Origin: Leptodactylus fallax
Lineage: Eukaryota > Chordata > Amphibia > Anura > Leptodactylidae
Direction: 5' to 3'
DNA: 64,000 bases
Assembly: GCA_947044405.1 (NCBI GenBank)
Contig: CAMRHE010000462.1
Location: 407,001-471,000 of the forward strand
The position numbers were made by a program, and so were the translations under genes. This document shows, in pieces, positions 47,552 to 60,114 of the stretch. The stretch's first letter is position 1; each line of letters begins with the position of its first letter. The notes under the pieces are model-generated. The model worked only from the letters and a program-made list of their open reading frames with translations, did not search any database and was not told the DNA's origin.

Positions 47552-47639
47552 AAGTAACAGACAAATCTAATGCTGGCCATCAAAGGAAAGCATGGGATGA
47601 GTGAACTGAAAAATCCAACAAGGAATCTATTATCAGATA

Positions 47640-47960
47640 GACACTACTACTACTAGTTCAGACATTTGTGCATGGTCCAAGCAATACTGTCCGTGCTGCA
47701 CTTCCCAGAACAACCATGGCTCTGTTGAACTGGACTTACTGCGTCATAGTGATCTTTGATGTTATGAATTCCAGCCCGACCAGTCTACTATCTTGTACTT
47801 ACAGCATCATTTGAGTACAGGACAGTAGATCTGTGGTCAGGCTGGAACTCTCTAGTTTTGATCATTACATCACTATGATGCAGTGGATTTGTTCAGTCAA
47901 GCTGCAGTTTGATCCGGGAAATGCAGCTATTACATGAACTGTATTATCAAGGCATCACCA
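47640..47960. mobile_element. Palindromic MITE
   Basis: CATAGTGATCTTTGATGTTATGAATTCCAGCCCGACC faces the mirrored GGTCAGGCTGGAACTCTCTA...ATCACTATG around a centre at about 47805. AGTCTACTATCTTGTACT pairs with AGTACAGGACAGTAGA. Outer pairing extends to GTTGAACTGGACTTACTGCGTCA / GATGCAGTGGATTTGTTCA. Confidence 0.7.
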
Positions 47961-48339
47961 TAACTGTAACTGACATGATAATACATAGCCATAACATGTC
48001 ACCTAGCCATAACATGCTAAACATGATACAGTACAACTATTATTTTTCAACAAGATTTGCATAAATCAATAGTACAAGAGAATATAGGAAACTATTGTAA
48101 TATATCCTAACAAAGAAAAATGCTTCTTTCTTCAGGCTCTTTCCTTCCTCCCCACTTCCCTCTTCAAACTAACATTCACTCTGAAATATCTCCTGAATCT
48201 GTCCTGGTCTCCCAAGATGGATTGTTAGTTCATTAAAGTAACACATTGCATGTACATTTAGAAGTATGTGTAGAGGGGATGGCTAGGATTAGCTGAGCGA
48301 GAGAGATTTAGAGACAAAGGCAAGGCGTGGTATCTAATA

Positions 48340-48886
48340 TTAAACAGGTTACCCGACTTCCCAAAAATAACTGCAAATACATCTACACCAGTGCTAAATA
48401 CTCACTGTTCCCATTTACTTGGCTTTATTTTACTTGCTGCTCCTTGTACCACTGTTATTTACATGCAGTAAGTCTGTGGACAAACTAGATTTTCCATGAT
48501 TCATCTGCCTGTATCCCACCTTTCTCCACTTGCCTCTGTGTGCAAATTCCCTCCCTGCTACAGGATATCTGTCTTGTGTCTCACTTCTTCAGTCAATGAA
48601 GCCGCTTTCCACCACATATCTGACCAGCCAATAAATCACACCCATGAGTGGCTTCAAGGGGCAAGGAGGATGAAGCCACTGTGACGCTTTGTTTGCTGGC
48701 TGAACTGCTCACAGGAAGGGGTAGTGAGCTTGCAAACAAATCTGAGATCAATTTAAATAATTCAGATAAACTGTTCCGTATTTAAACAGGATATATATTA
48801 GGAAGTGATTTGTCTTGATGCATTCTGTTATTTTGCCCATATTAAAAAAAAAAAACAAAAAAACAAGAAAATGGATAACCCCTTTA
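48340..48886. mobile_element. TTAA MITE (copy of the 8272 family)
   Basis: TTAA at 48340-48343 and 48883-48886, ends TTAAACAGGTTACCCGACTT and, reversed, TTAAAGGGGTTATCCATTTT. Shares the ACTTGGCTTTATTTTACTTG-type block and CATGATTCATCTGCCTG with 8272-8795, and CTGTGACGCTTTGTTTGCTG pairs with AGCTTGCAAACAAA. Confidence 0.75.
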
Positions 48887-48889
48887 AGT

Positions 48890-49694
48890 GTTTTACTGAC
48901 TCACAAATATTCAAATCAATTCAGTAGTATTCACAGTACTCTATACAGCAATCCAGTACTTCTTTGTGAGATTTTATATGGTGCTGCTGCTTCTGTGTGT
49001 GTCAGACAAATAGGGGACTAGAAAGTCCTGTTTTCTCTGTGTACTACTTATGGGAGACATCATAACAGCCAGTCTGTACCAAGTAGCTAAGCGAAAACTA
49101 CAAAATTAGAAGCCCATACAAACAAGATACAAGTTGGCCTAAGCTTCAGATTTTGTTAGGCTTGATCAACCATCTAATGTGCTTGGGGTCCTTTCAACCA
49201 CCCTCCCCCACCATAGATGTTTAGGCAAATAAGGATTAGACAATTAGATTGAGTTTCCATTTATATAGGAGAAAGCAAGATAGCGATACATCTGCTGGCA
49301 GAACAAGCATTCGACTGACAGATATATGTCTATGGCCAGCTTCAGAGATGGAGCCTGCAAGAGGAAAACTGTTAAAAATGCAGAATAGACATCATATAAA
49401 TGGCCAGAAACACATATAATTATATTATTTGTCTAATTTCTCATGTACACATGCAGAAGCTAATCCTGAAAATCATGGCCAGATTTAGCTATGTGAGACC
49501 TGGTCAGTTGCACAAGGCTGTACACTGTAAGATGGATATCTCCAAGATCATCACCCTTCTTTGAATTCAAATGTACCAGTGTCTTTAAAATGCAGAATAT
49601 AATTGCGATGTCAGTTCTACTAGGTACTGTGACTCAAAGAATAAAACCTAATTATATCAATTATAATGCGCAGTGCACGGCTTTTTAAAAAAAA

Positions 49695-49729
<35 letters not shown>

Positions 49730-50377
49730 ACACAACAACGTCAAAGTTACCCATTTTTTTTTACCCCTTTCTCTCTCAATTGCAAATCAATAAATTATGT
49801 TTACCCCAATATGTTAAAAACTACCAATCATCTCACAAAACACAAGTCCCATATGGTAGTAGGTTCAATGGAAAAGAAAATAATGTCTCATGGAATTCAA
49901 TGATAAAAAAAAACTGCTTAGACCTGAAGATCCATAATAGCCCAGACTGTAAATGGGTTATCCAGTTTATGGTGTTATTGGCCTCTTCTTAAGATAGGCC
50001 ATCAATATTAGATCTGTGGGGATCGTACACCTCTGAACCCCACAAATCACCTGTGCCTAGAGTGTTTTGGCTACTGAGCCAAACTATAGGTTGACACTTC
50101 CTGTTTTCTGAAGATTTCTTTGCAGAAGTCACCTCACTTATCACACTGATCCACTTAAGATACAGAATCCACCAGTCACAATATGTAACTTCACAGCTTA
50201 TCTACGCCTCTCTCTTCACAATGATCTTTGTACAGGTCACAGAGCCTGCCTAGAAACCTCTCCCATAGATGTCAATAGGGTCTGCTCCAGACCATTGTCT
50301 AAGGTCCATGGGCCATCTCCAGGAAGTCACATAATTTTAGGCTTAACAGCACAAGTTGGAATTTTTTTTTTTAAATA
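48890..50377. other. No gene recognised; MITE fragment and A run
   Basis: A long interrupted A run lies at 49686-49728 and a MITE fragment (TTATCCAGTTTATGG, GATAGGCCATCAATATTAGA) at 49955-50055. The rest is AT-rich sequence with no supported gene. Confidence 0.45.
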
Positions 50378-50749
50378 TACAGGTGCATCTCAATAAATTA
50401 GAATATCTTTGAAACATTTCTTTATTTCAGTAATTAAATTAAAAAAGTGACCTCCTATATTTTCTAGATTCTTTACACACAGAGTGTTCTATTTCAAGTG
50501 TTTTATTTCTGTAAATGTTGATTATGGATTACAGGTAATGAAAACCCAAATCTAAGAAAATTTTAATATTGTAAAAAAGTTCAGTATTGTAAATTCAGTG
50601 TGTCACCTGCCAAGGTTTCCTAAGCCTTTAAATGGTCTGGTTCAGTAGGACACACAATCATGGAAGACGCTGATTATGAATTGTATTACCGAATTACTGA
50701 AATGAATGAACGTTTCAAAGATATTCTTATTTATTGAGATGCACCTGTA
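50378..50749. mobile_element. Short Tc1-type MITE
   Basis: TA at 50378-50379 and 50748-50749. Ends TACAGGTGCATCTCAATAAA and, reversed, TACAGGTGCATCTCAATAAA are identical inverted repeats, continuing as AATATCTTTGAAACgTTTC-like text. At 372 bp with no transposase it is a deletion derivative of a Tc1-like element. Confidence 0.9.
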
Positions 50750-50996
50750 GATAATAATATGGAAAATTAAAAAACATCACCAAAAATTCTGTAAAAACAT
50801 GATTTAAACTATAGGTCATTTGCTCATGACATATTCCCTTTAAGTTTTGGTCCACGTTGTTATTCCTTAAGAGGTCAACAACAACATTCTGTAAAAAGAA
50901 CAAAATATCAAACTATAGTATATTTAATGTGGGTCATTTAGTGATGTTTTTGAAAGCTGCTCAGTGTCGGTTTCTCTGTATATATGTATGAAAGTA

Positions 50997-52517
50997 TACA
51001 GTGGCATGCAAAAGTTTAGACACCCCTGGTCAAATGATCTTTAAAAGGCATAAAGTTAAAGATTAAACACACTTGTCTATAATTTTAAGCAATATCAGTG
51101 TATTATTATGTTTGAGTATAATTTTAGAGTGAAAAAGGGAAATGTCTACCTTGCAAAAGTTTGGAACCTTTGTAGATTTGTGTGCTCAGACAACTTTGAT
51201 AAGGTCTCAGACCTTTATTAGCCAGTTAGGGCTATGGCTTGTTCACTATCATCGTTAGGAAAGGCCAAGTGATGCAAATTTTACAGCTTTATAAATACCC
51301 AGCTTCCTCTAACCTTGTGCCAAAAAACATCAGCCATGGGTTCTTCTAAGCAGCTGCCTAGCACTCTGAAAATGAAAATGGTGGAGCCCACAAAGCAGGA
51401 GAAGGCTATAAGAAGATAGCAAAGCGTTTTCAAGTTGCCCTTTCCTCAGTTCAAAAAGTAATTAAGAAATGGCAGTTACCAGCAACAGTGGAGGTCAAGA
51501 TAAGGTCTGGAAGACCAAGAAAAATTTGAGAGACAGCTGCTCGTAGGATTGCCAGAGTGGCAAATCAGAACGCCCGCTTGACTGCAAAAGACCTTCAGGA
51601 AGATTTAGCAGACTCTGGAGTTGTGGTACATTGTTTTACTGTTCAGTTATACCTGTACAAATATGGCCTTCATGGAAGAGTCATCAGAAGAAAACCTCTT
51701 TTGCGTCCTCACCATAAAATTCAGCGTCAGTGGACCAATCCTGTTAAAATAGAACTCTTTGGCCACAATGCTCAAAGGCATGTTTGGAGAAAAAAAGGGC
51801 ACAGAATTTCAGGAAAAGAACATCTCTCCAATCATTAAGCATGGAGGTATATCAATCATGCTTTGGTCTTGTGTTGCAGCCAATGGAACGGGAAACATTT
51901 CACGGGTAGAGGTAAGAATGGATTCAATGAAATTTCAGCAAATTCTTGAAGCAAACATAACACCATCTGTAAAAAAAAGCTGAAATTGAAAAGAGGATGG
52001 CTTCTTCAAATGGATAATGATCCTAAACACATGTCAAAATCCACCATAGACTACCTGAAAAGGGGCAAGCTGAAGGTTTTACCATGGCCCTCAGAGCCCC
52101 CTGATCTGAACATCATTGAAAATCTGTGGCTAGACCTCAAAAGAGCAGTGCATGCAAGACGACCCAGGAATCTCACAGAACTGGAAGACTATTCCAAGGA
52201 AGAATGGATGAAAATCCCTCAAACAAGAATTGAAAGACTCTTGGCTGTCTACAAAAAGCGTTTACAAGCTGTGATACTTTCCAAAGGGGGTGCTACTAGG
52301 TACTAACCATGCAGGGTGCCCAAACTTTTGCATCGGGCCATTTTCATTTTGAAAATGTAAAATATGAAAATAATTTTAGTTTTTCCTTAAAATACATTGG
52401 GAATGTGCCATCTTTAATGTTATGCCTTTTGAAGATCATTTTATCTTCAACTTGCTTTACTGTTCACAATAACAGTCATTTTGACCAGGGGTGTCCAAAC
52501 TTTTGCATGCCACTGTA
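50997..52517 (+). mobile_element. Tc1-like transposon
   Basis: TA at 50997-50998 and 52516-52517. Ends TACAGTGGCATGCAAAAGTT and, reversed, TACAGTGGCATGCAAAAGTT match perfectly, then diverge slightly through GGGGTGTCC and AAATGATCTT. It is 1521 bp, normal for the family, and carries one transposase pseudogene. Confidence 0.92.
51336..52306 (+). pseudogene. Tc1 transposase pseudogene
   Basis: Starts MGSSKQLPSTLKMKMVEPTK, close to the transposase start at 31171. The DNA-binding half is broken by stops and frame changes (51390-51560). NQNARLTAKDLQEDLADSGV (51563) and RVIRRKPLLRPHHK remain. The first catalytic region (WTNPVKIELFGHN) seems to have lost the DE(T) residues through a deletion near 51735. 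DNDPKHMSKSTIDYL and PPDLNIIENLWLDLKRAVHA keep the second D and the E. It ends GGATRY, TAA at 52304-52306. At least four lesions, so inactive. Confidence 0.85.
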
Positions 52518-52600
52518 CATAGTTCCTTATAACCAATGTGTTCCTCTTTTAAGTAAGGGTATGTTTACACTTTCGTTATTGGGGTCAGTTGCTGTCATCA

Positions 52601-53259
52601 TTAAAGGGAGTCTATCATTGGTATATTCCATTTTTAGCTGACCCCACATTGGAATAGCCTTTATAAAGGCTATTCTAATCCTCCCTTTCTTTTCCATTTT
52701 AGCCATGCCGTATTTGAATAATCCTTTTTTTTCCATTATGTTAATGATGCTCAGGGAGCACAGGGGGTGTTCCCCCTGTGCCCCGAGCACAGACTCGTCA
52801 TCCCCGCAAGGCCGCCTCCGTTTGAATATACTGATGACCCTTGGATCTTCAGTCATACTCTTCGGCATCAGCAGCCGACGCCCTGTTCTTTGGGATCGAA
52901 ATCCCATGCATGAAAACCCGTGCATGCATTGTCGGCTGTACCTGAACTCAAGAGGCAGAGCCGATTGAAATCCCTCTTCGGATTCGGGCAGGGCCGACAG
53001 CGCATGCGCGGGACTTCAATCCCAAAGAACAAAGCGTCGGCTGCTGACTCAGCGAAGAGGACAGCTTAAGATCCAGGGGGCATCAGTATGTTCAAACGGA
53101 GGCGGCCTAGCAGGGATGACGAGCCTGTGCTCCCTGAGCATCATTAACATTATGGAAAAAATAAGGATTATTCAAAAACGGTGGTGTTAGCCCTTATAAA
53201 GGCTGTTCCAACGTGGAGTCAGCTAAAAATGGAATATACCAGTGATAAACTTCCTTTAA
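52601..53259. mobile_element. Palindromic TTAA MITE (3017 family)
   Basis: TTAA at 52601-52604 and 53256-53259. TTAAAGGGAGTCTATCATTGG pairs with CAGTGATAAACTTCCTTTAA, GGAATAGCCTTTATAAAGGC with its mirror at 53195, and AATGATGCTCAGGGAGCACAGG with CTGTGCTCCCTGAGCATCATT. It forms one long hairpin without genes. Confidence 0.85.
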
Positions 53260-53994
53260 CAGTAGTAGAGTAATGACCACACACGGAATCCCTCCCTTTA
53301 CTATAAAGAAATGTAAAAAACATGATGGACGCTTCCTTCTGTCATGTTTATTTACATTTGGAATGTAAAAAAGTCCTGCATGTCATAAAAGTAAAAACCA
53401 TTACAGAAGGAAGCGTTCATCATGTTTTATTTACATGGCGGTGTTTGTAGATTGACACCAGACAGAGGTGGCACCATCTGCAACTGTTGTTTAATGCCTG
53501 TTTCTCTCAACCTGGTGAGTGATGAGAGCAATGGACAATAAATATTGGTAGTTTGAATCTAGCCTTATTCATAAAAAAAAAAAAAAAAAAAGAAGAAAAC
53601 ACTATCAGCATGACTAAAATTACAGGCAAAGGGAACACCTAGGAGGAAGTATCAACACAAGCAATTGATTGGCATTCAAGGTATGACGCTACATACCTCC
53701 CAACCGTTCCGGATTCAGCGGGACAGTCCTAGATTCCGGGTCCTGTCCCGCTTGGCAGGAGATAAGTCCCAACTTCAATTAATCTGAATCCTCTCCGGAC
53801 ACAAATCTGAATCCTCTCCGGACACAGATGAGTTGAATACAGTGGTGAAGCAGGAGCCGTCCGCAGACAGCCACTGCCTCACAGCTTTGCCCCCTGTTTG
53901 CTCTGGCCCTGGGAACTCAGACAGAGCAGTGGGGGGGGGGGGAAAGAGGTGAGTATCAGTGTTTTTTATATTTGTTTGTTACCAGCAGGAAGAC

Positions 53995-55260
53995 CTTGAG
54001 ACCAGATGAGGGGGACATTAAACTGAGGGGCCAGATGAGGGGGACATTAAGCTGGGGGTCACATAAGGGGGGACAATAAACTGTGGTGGCAGATGATGAG
54101 GGACATTAAACTGAAGGAAGATGAAGGGGAAGATTAAATTGTGGGGCCAGATGAAGGGGACATTAGAATGGGGGGGTGTGAAAGATCCTCAATGCGCCAA
54201 CACCGCTTTGGCTCACACCTGAAACTTCTTTCATAAAAAAACCCCACTCACCGCCAGTGACTGCTGGGTTCACAAGATAAATACAAGACAAGCTTTCTAA
54301 ATTTTATATATTTATTAACCCCTAAATGGGTCGGTATTAACATCTAACACATGCAGTTTAGAACAGATATGCAGATATATGCAATCATTAACAGTTACTA
54401 GTTACAAGATACAGTACAATAAAATAAAAGGGAATAAAAGTGACATAATTACTTTACCACACATATCCTGGATGTGGCTCTATAATCCAACCCTCACACA
54501 TGGCATGTGGGGCTAACCAGTGGAGGCAGCAACATCAACATATTCCAGCCTGCATGCTCCTCACAGTATGTCCCAATAGTCTCTCAGTCTCTTGTAGTCT
54601 CATCATAGTATTCTCTCAGTGGTAGTCTCAGCCCAATCTCCTCCCACTGGCCTCTTACCTCATCTTTTATACCCTTGATTACACCACCCAGAATGAGGTC
54701 ACCGGCGACGGCAAGTTTGATTGATTAATGCACTCAAGTACAGACTCTTTGTAAGGAGATAGGACCAAGTGAAATGATACAATGTTATCAACCATGTCTG
54801 ATCAACAGCCCAGGCTGAACAATGCATGTTTATTTTATCACCCAGGGCTATGTAGGAATTCAATAGCTATTCTGGGATGGATACAAAGCCCTATTGTTAC
54901 AAGGTTGCCCTACCGACAACATACATCTAGGATTATAGCTGCGCACATTAGGAGTAAATGGAACTAAGAGGGAGATACGATACCCAGAGATCAAAATACA
55001 TCATTGAGTTATAGCCATATTTAAGTGGAATCATCACAGGGGGGCAAATGACAGGGACATTAAACTGGGGGGCCAGATGAGGGGGACATTAAGCTGGAGG
55101 GTCAGATGAGGGGACATTAACCTGGGGGGTCAGAATAGGGGAACATTAAACTGGGGGGTCAGATGAGGGGGGCATTAAACTGAGGGTCACATGAAGAGGG
55201 ACATTAAACTGAGGGAAGATGAAGGGGGACAGTAAACATGACATTATAATGTGGGGGTGA
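53995..55260. repeat. ~29-bp tandem repeat, interrupted
   Basis: Units of the form GGCCAGATGAGGGGGACATT + AAACTGGGG repeat about six times up to 54176 and about seven times after 55039. The part between, 54177-55038, is an LTR insertion. Unit length varies by a few bases. Confidence 0.85.
54177..55038 (-). mobile_element. Solo LTR of an LTR retroelement
   Basis: 862 bp beginning TGTGA and ending TCACA, exactly interrupting the tandem array. Runs of six G's on each side are compatible with a 4-6 bp target duplication. On the minus strand a TATA box (GGGTATAAAAGATG near 54665) and a polyadenylation signal (AATAAA near 54312) occur in the right order for U3-R-U5. No internal region is present, so it arose by LTR-LTR recombination. 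The superfamily (gypsy or retrovirus-like) cannot be told from the LTR alone. Confidence 0.8.
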
Positions 55261-55744
55261 CTGTAGCGGCATTATACTGTGTGGGGGTACAAGAGAAATG
55301 TCTGGGAATGGGCAGAGTCAAAGTAGAAGTGGGTGGGGCGCACCACACATTCTGTCCCTCGTTCTGTTCTTTGAAAGTTGAGAGGTATGAAGCTATGAGT
55401 ACTTTCCTTAGGGGAAGTATGCTTTATAATCTGAGTAAATAAGGAAGAGAAGCATATTTATGTTATGACCTTAATCTACATTACCGCTGATAATTTAGCC
55501 TGTTAAATTACATTGGTAATTATAAGGCACTAGTAAGCATATATTAGGCTAGACTGAACTGAAGCATTATGTATATTTTTACAAAATACAGAAAGACATA
55601 CACTTACATGAACCAGCCTTAAAGGGTTATTCCTATTTGGCAAATTGCTACAGAGTCAAAATAAATGCCTCAGTTCCTATCACCAGGACAGAACTTATGG
55701 AAACAGCCAGGTAGTTTTGCTCTATACTGTTTTAGTAACTCTCT

Positions 55745-55971
55745 TAGGCCGAGGCCCCATGTTTTGGAAACGCACCTTTTTTGTTGCAGATTTTGCTGCG
55801 GTTTTTTTTTTAGCCAAATCCAAGAATGGCTACAAAAGGAATAGGAAATATATAGGAAGCTCTTATACTTCTATCTTCTGCTCAATCCACTCATGGCTTT
55901 GGCCCAAAAAACCACAGCAAAATCTGCAACAAAAACAGCTGTGTTTCCTCAACATGGGGTCTAAGCCTTAG
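55745..55971. mobile_element. Short palindromic MITE (GAGGCCC family)
   Basis: TAGGCCGAGGCCCCATGTTT and the mirrored AACATGGGGTCTAAGCC bound a hairpin with TTGTTGCAGATTTTGCTG against CAGCAAAATCTGCAACAA. The core AGGAATAGGAAATATATAGG matches 5448-5656. Confidence 0.75.
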
Positions 55972-56756
55972 ACATGTTTCTGCAATGCGACCTCAGCCTA
56001 TGGGTCTTTTACAGGGGTGCATTCCCGATCAGGGTGATTAGTCAATAAAGGAACAAATGCTCAGGTATTTGCGGGCAAGTGATGTTTACATGGGGAGATG
56101 TGCTGCAGACAACAATGTGAGGACACATGGTCAGTATCTGTAAGCCGAAGTCAGAGAAAAAGCATGATGGAAATATTTGTAACTTGGATGTATTTTGCAA
56201 CTATTCTAGTTTACTTGTGCCATAAGATTGTATCATTTTACATTCTTAGACCTCATGCACATGACCATGTTTTTCATGGCTATCACACTGACCCATTAAT
56301 TTCTATGGCCCCATACACAAAACCTGTGGCTAACTCACTATGGACACTGCCTGAGCCTCCCCAGTCGTATAGAGAGACGTTTTCATGCATTAATAGATAT
56401 TTGTGGTTTATACAAAGCAATGTCCATAGAACATGTAGATTACCTTCATGTATAAATAGCACTAAACAAATGAGTGCCATAAGTATGCAAATGATTAAAA
56501 CTTACAAAAAGCGAAAGTGATTTTGTACACAGGAGGAACTTTGGCTTTGGTTTCAGAAGGGTGTGTGTATCCAGCAGGGCTGTTCAAAGCACATTAATAG
56601 CAATTGTTGTGTGTTTGGAAGGTTGTCAGGTATGGTTTCAGCTTCCTGTATGCGCCACTGTTTACTTACTTGGTCCACTATCTTCCTGTCTTTTGTTCAA
56701 ATGCAAAAACCTATTCTGCAGAAAGAAAATATGCAACTAACAAAAGCAGGCTAATG
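55972..56756. other. No gene recognised
   Basis: Open frames here (for example 56098-56520) show no domain, biased composition or splice context that supports a gene. A MITE-like text (GACCTCATGCACATGACC) lies near 56250. Confidence 0.4.
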
Positions 56757-56952
56757 CTAGGTTCACATCAGCGTTCGGGTTTCCGTTCAGACTATAATGG
56801 GGTCTGCGTGGTTTCTGCTCGGTTTCCGCCCGAAAAGGGCGAAAAATGTGGAAAGAAAAGCGCTGCTTGCATTTTTCTCTCTGCATTTTTCATGCGGAAA
56901 GGGGAACGGAATCCCCATATGGAGAGCCAACGCTGGTGTGATCCCAGCCTCA
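56757..56952. mobile_element. Short MITE (CTAGGTTCACATC family)
   Basis: Starts GCTAGGTTCACATCAGCGTT and ends in the mirrored CAACGCTGGTGTGATCCCAGC. Includes GGGTTTCCGTTC with a mirrored GGAACGGAATCCCC. This is a typical short frog MITE. Confidence 0.65.
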
Positions 56953-57551
56953 TACTTCATTCTGGCTGAGGTATAGCTGACAGCTCATGGCAAAATAATT
57001 ATAACGGATTATGACCAGATTTCTGTCTATGCACAGTAATAGGGAGAAATATGTCAATCAGCGATATCTGCATATCAGAATTACATTGGACTCCTCATTG
57101 GGAGCACTCGCATTAAACTACAGCACATTAACACATAAGTATCAGGCTACTGAAATCAGGGAGGGCAGAATAAAAAGGTTAATAGGTTGTGGTAGTCACC
57201 ATAGTGCTCCACACAGCAGGCCCTCCGTTTTCCTTATTACTTACAGCAGACCCACTTTCTCAGAAGTAAGAGCAGCCTCCCCTAATTTGACAACAGGTCT
57301 CCCCACACTTCCCCAATTGTCAATAAAGGTTTTTCCTCAGTATCCAGGACCCCCATCCCAGCACTCTCCTCTGCACCTAACAGTTACAGCAAGGCCCTCT
57401 GCTGAAAAGAGGTTACATATGAGCATTCTTTTTCTGGCTGCTATATGTGTTTCTTGCAAAGTCTCTATCTGCTAATGTCATATGAATTTGAATGAGATTT
57501 TAGACCAGGTCTACAGTGTGACTTTGTAGCACTTCTAATTAATTTTATCTA

Positions 57552-58224
57552 TTAAAGGGGTTGCCCAGGATAAACTGATCTTTTTTTTATCTAAGCTACC
57601 CTCCCCCTGCCTACCTTCTAAATTACTTACTGTACCAAAAATTATATTTACCTAGATCTCCAAGACTAAACGGACCACCAATACTAACCCCCCCACCCCA
57701 TCCTATCATACTTACTTGTCTTCCTGTCCAGATCTTCTGTGCACGGGACGTCACTTCTAGGCATGCCGGCGCTCCGGCTCTATTGCGCAGGCGTGGGCGC
57801 CAGCAGACATCAAGGAGGTGCCGGCCATAAGAAATGAAGTCCTGTGCCCAGAAGGTCCTGCCCTGAAGACAGGTAAATATGATGTGGTGGCATGGGGGGC
57901 GAGTTAGTTAATAAGGGCTAGTAGAGGGCGGGCTAGCTAGGGAAACAGGGAGGGGGTGTAATTGAGAATGGGGGAGGGAGTGAAAGAGAGAGAGAGGGGG
58001 AAGGAGTCATCGCTGAGTGAAAACGCAAGACATCATGGTAGTTGTAGGAAAACAGAACAGGAAGCTACCCATGTAAAGAAATGCAGAAGATGCCAGGAGC
58101 TCCTAGAGAAACCCAGAAATCACTCAAAACACTGCTAAAGGTATTTGTTTGAACTTGTTAACCTATTAATAGCACTAACCGATCTTTTTTGAAAAATTAG
58201 TTTTTGCCCGGAAAACCCTTTTAA
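57552..58224. mobile_element. TTAA MITE
   Basis: TTAA at 57552-57555 and 58221-58224, with ends TTAAAGGGGTTGCCCAGGAT and, reversed, TTAAAAGGGTTTTCCGGGCA. Shares AAACTGATC and CATCATGGTAGTTGTAGGAA with 37066-37740, and is the opposite orientation of 46870-47551. Confidence 0.75.
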
Positions 58225-58639
58225 GTGAGAGCTACAGCCCACAAGGTAACATACAATGCAGTGTATTCATTTGAGCTCCAGCTGTAACTTAATAGTTAAA
58301 ATTAGTAGTGCTACAAAAAGTCACAGTGTAGTAACATGTCCCATAACTTCTGTATACCTTTAATGAAAGAACTGCTGTATTGTCTTATTGCAATTTTCAT
58401 TCTGGTATGTGTGAACATGTTCTTTTAGCAACTGCCCTAATTTAATCACCTTAGTTTCTATTAAAACTGTTACACAGATGATTTTTATAATAGGAGATAG
58501 ATTGCTTCCATTAAATGAAATGGCGACATGATTCACCATTTTAAAGTAGGGTAATTTTAGTTAGTAAATATGTTGAATGTGGGTGCATGACTTGGACCTG
58601 CATGTGAGAGGATGTGTTTTGTACAGCTTCCAGCAAATA

Positions 58640-59451
58640 TTTTTGGTCTAAAAGGCCCTAGGGAGGTGCTCTGTGACCCGGAGTATCAGCTGACACCTGT
58701 GTGCTTCCTCTGGACTTCACCATGACCCGTTTCGGTGGTTGCACGAAAGGCCGCTCTGGAAATTAAAACAAAGCAGTCAATATGCCAGATACCCCAGCTA
58801 AGGACAACTTGATATTGTGGACGGTGCTCCAGCGACAGATATGGCGCTAGATCCTCCACAGCCGCCATGTGACTCCCGGCACAGCTGTGTGCCACCCAGT
58901 ACCCCGGAGGTGAGTGAGGACTAGCAATTCTCCCCTGATCCAACACTGGGTACTGAACCCACATTCTGGGCTGTACTAGCTGCAGTCTCTCAGAGTAACA
59001 CCACTCTAGAGTCCCACATGGGCAGATTGATAGAGGAAATGGCACTGATCTGCCAAGACATGAACAAGGCCTGGGAGAGAGTCAGTGAGGTGTAAAAAAG
59101 GGTTAGTGCCATTGAGGAGCAAATACTACCACTGACGGCATAGAGATATGAAGTGCTCAATTCATAATATTCATCTGCTTACTGATAAAGATGATGATCT
59201 TGAAAATAGGAAATAGGAAGCGTCGCAATAATATAAGGCTGGTGGGGGGGGGTCCCTGAAAAAGCTGAGGGTGGAGATATAAATAGTTTCTTTGAAACAT
59301 GGCTATAGGAGACTTGATAATAATGTGCTTTCACCATTTTTTGCAATGGAAAGAGCACATAGGGTACCTACAAGACCACTACCTGCAGGGGCACCCCCCA
59401 CTCCCTACTATTATAAAACTTCTGCACTATAAAGAGACACAATTTATATGT
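58640..59451 (+). pseudogene. L1/Tx1-type ORF1 fragment
   Basis: The start MPDTPAKDNLILWTVLQRQI (58782) is followed by coiled-coil text (VSAIEEQILPL), then NNIRLVGVPEKAEGGDINSF and the very characteristic FAMERAHRVPTRPLPAGAPP (59340-59400) of frog L1/Tx1 ORF1. ORF1 is the RNA-binding partner of the RT. Several stops and frame changes are present. It is cut at 59451 where the LTR element begins. Confidence 0.75.
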
Positions 59452-59944
59452 TGTGACAATTGAGGGTAGTTTAGCATCAAAGGTAGCAGCTTCCTGGACT
59501 TGACAGAGTTGTTGATGGCGCTGGGTGCCAAATACACAGCATATCAGGTAATGGCAATCCAAAACAAATGGCTTTATTCAGCTAGTAAGTGATAACAGGA
59601 ACAAAAACAAAAAACAGAATAGTCCACAAACAGGGCAATAACTCACTTCTTGAGCCCTGACTAACTTCTTGGGGCAAGAAGCTTTACTGAGGTTTCTCCT
59701 CAGCAGTCTGGTTCACACTGAGTCCACCAAGTCCGCTTGTGGAGTTCAGTTCTCTTGGGACAAACCCCCTTGTCTCTGTCTCCAACTGGTCCACCATTTA
59801 CCTGCTCCCTGCAGGTTCTCAGCAGAACTCCTCTGCTGTATGCACTCCCTCTGGAGTGAAGCCCCACCTATGGGTGTGGTTGAGGACCTTTTTAACCCTG
59901 GTTTTGGGTCGCTCACCAGTGCCCTCTAGGTTCACACTCTCACA
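59452..59944 (-). mobile_element. LTR (3' LTR of a minus-strand LTR retroelement)
   Basis: Read on the minus strand, 493 bp start TGTGAGAGTGTGAACC and end CAATTGTCACA, with an AATAAA signal near 59578 and the sequence GGTTAAAAAGGTC in the U3 part. A purine tract lies immediately upstream (59945-59960), which marks it as a 3' LTR with internal sequence at higher coordinates. No matching 5' LTR is seen before the Penelope-like element at about 62250. Confidence 0.75.
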
Positions 59945-59960
59945 TTCCCTCCCCCTCAGC
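59945..59960 (-). other. Polypurine tract next to the LTR
   Basis: The minus strand reads GCTGAGGGGGAGGGAA directly against the TG of the LTR. Reverse-transcribing LTR elements use such a tract to prime plus-strand DNA, so what lies upstream on this strand should be internal element sequence. Confidence 0.75.
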
Positions 59961-60114
59961 TCACCACCCATGGGGTGAGCGACAATGGGACAAGACATAC
60001 TATGTAGACGTCCCTCTTCAATCATGTATGCTTGTCCAGTGTCTCTCCAGATGTCCCCATCTGGCGGTCTCAACCTCCAAGTTACGGTCAGTCGAGATTT
60101 CCGGTTTCTCAGCG

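Larger units (their letters stand above)
53694..55390. mobile_element. Non-autonomous element with internal minisatellite, split by a solo LTR
   Basis: Left end CATACCTCCCAACCGTTCCG and right end, reversed, CATACCTCTCAACTTTCAAA are inverted. The left part contains the GGGACAGTCC / TCCTGTCCCGC block common to this frog repeat. The middle is a ~29-bp tandem array (53995-54176 and 55039-55260) interrupted by the LTR at 54177-55038. Confidence 0.7.

Noticed and set aside
56098..56520. 140-residue open frame
   Set aside because: Composition looks random and part of it is MITE-like; no homology recognised and no supporting splice sites.
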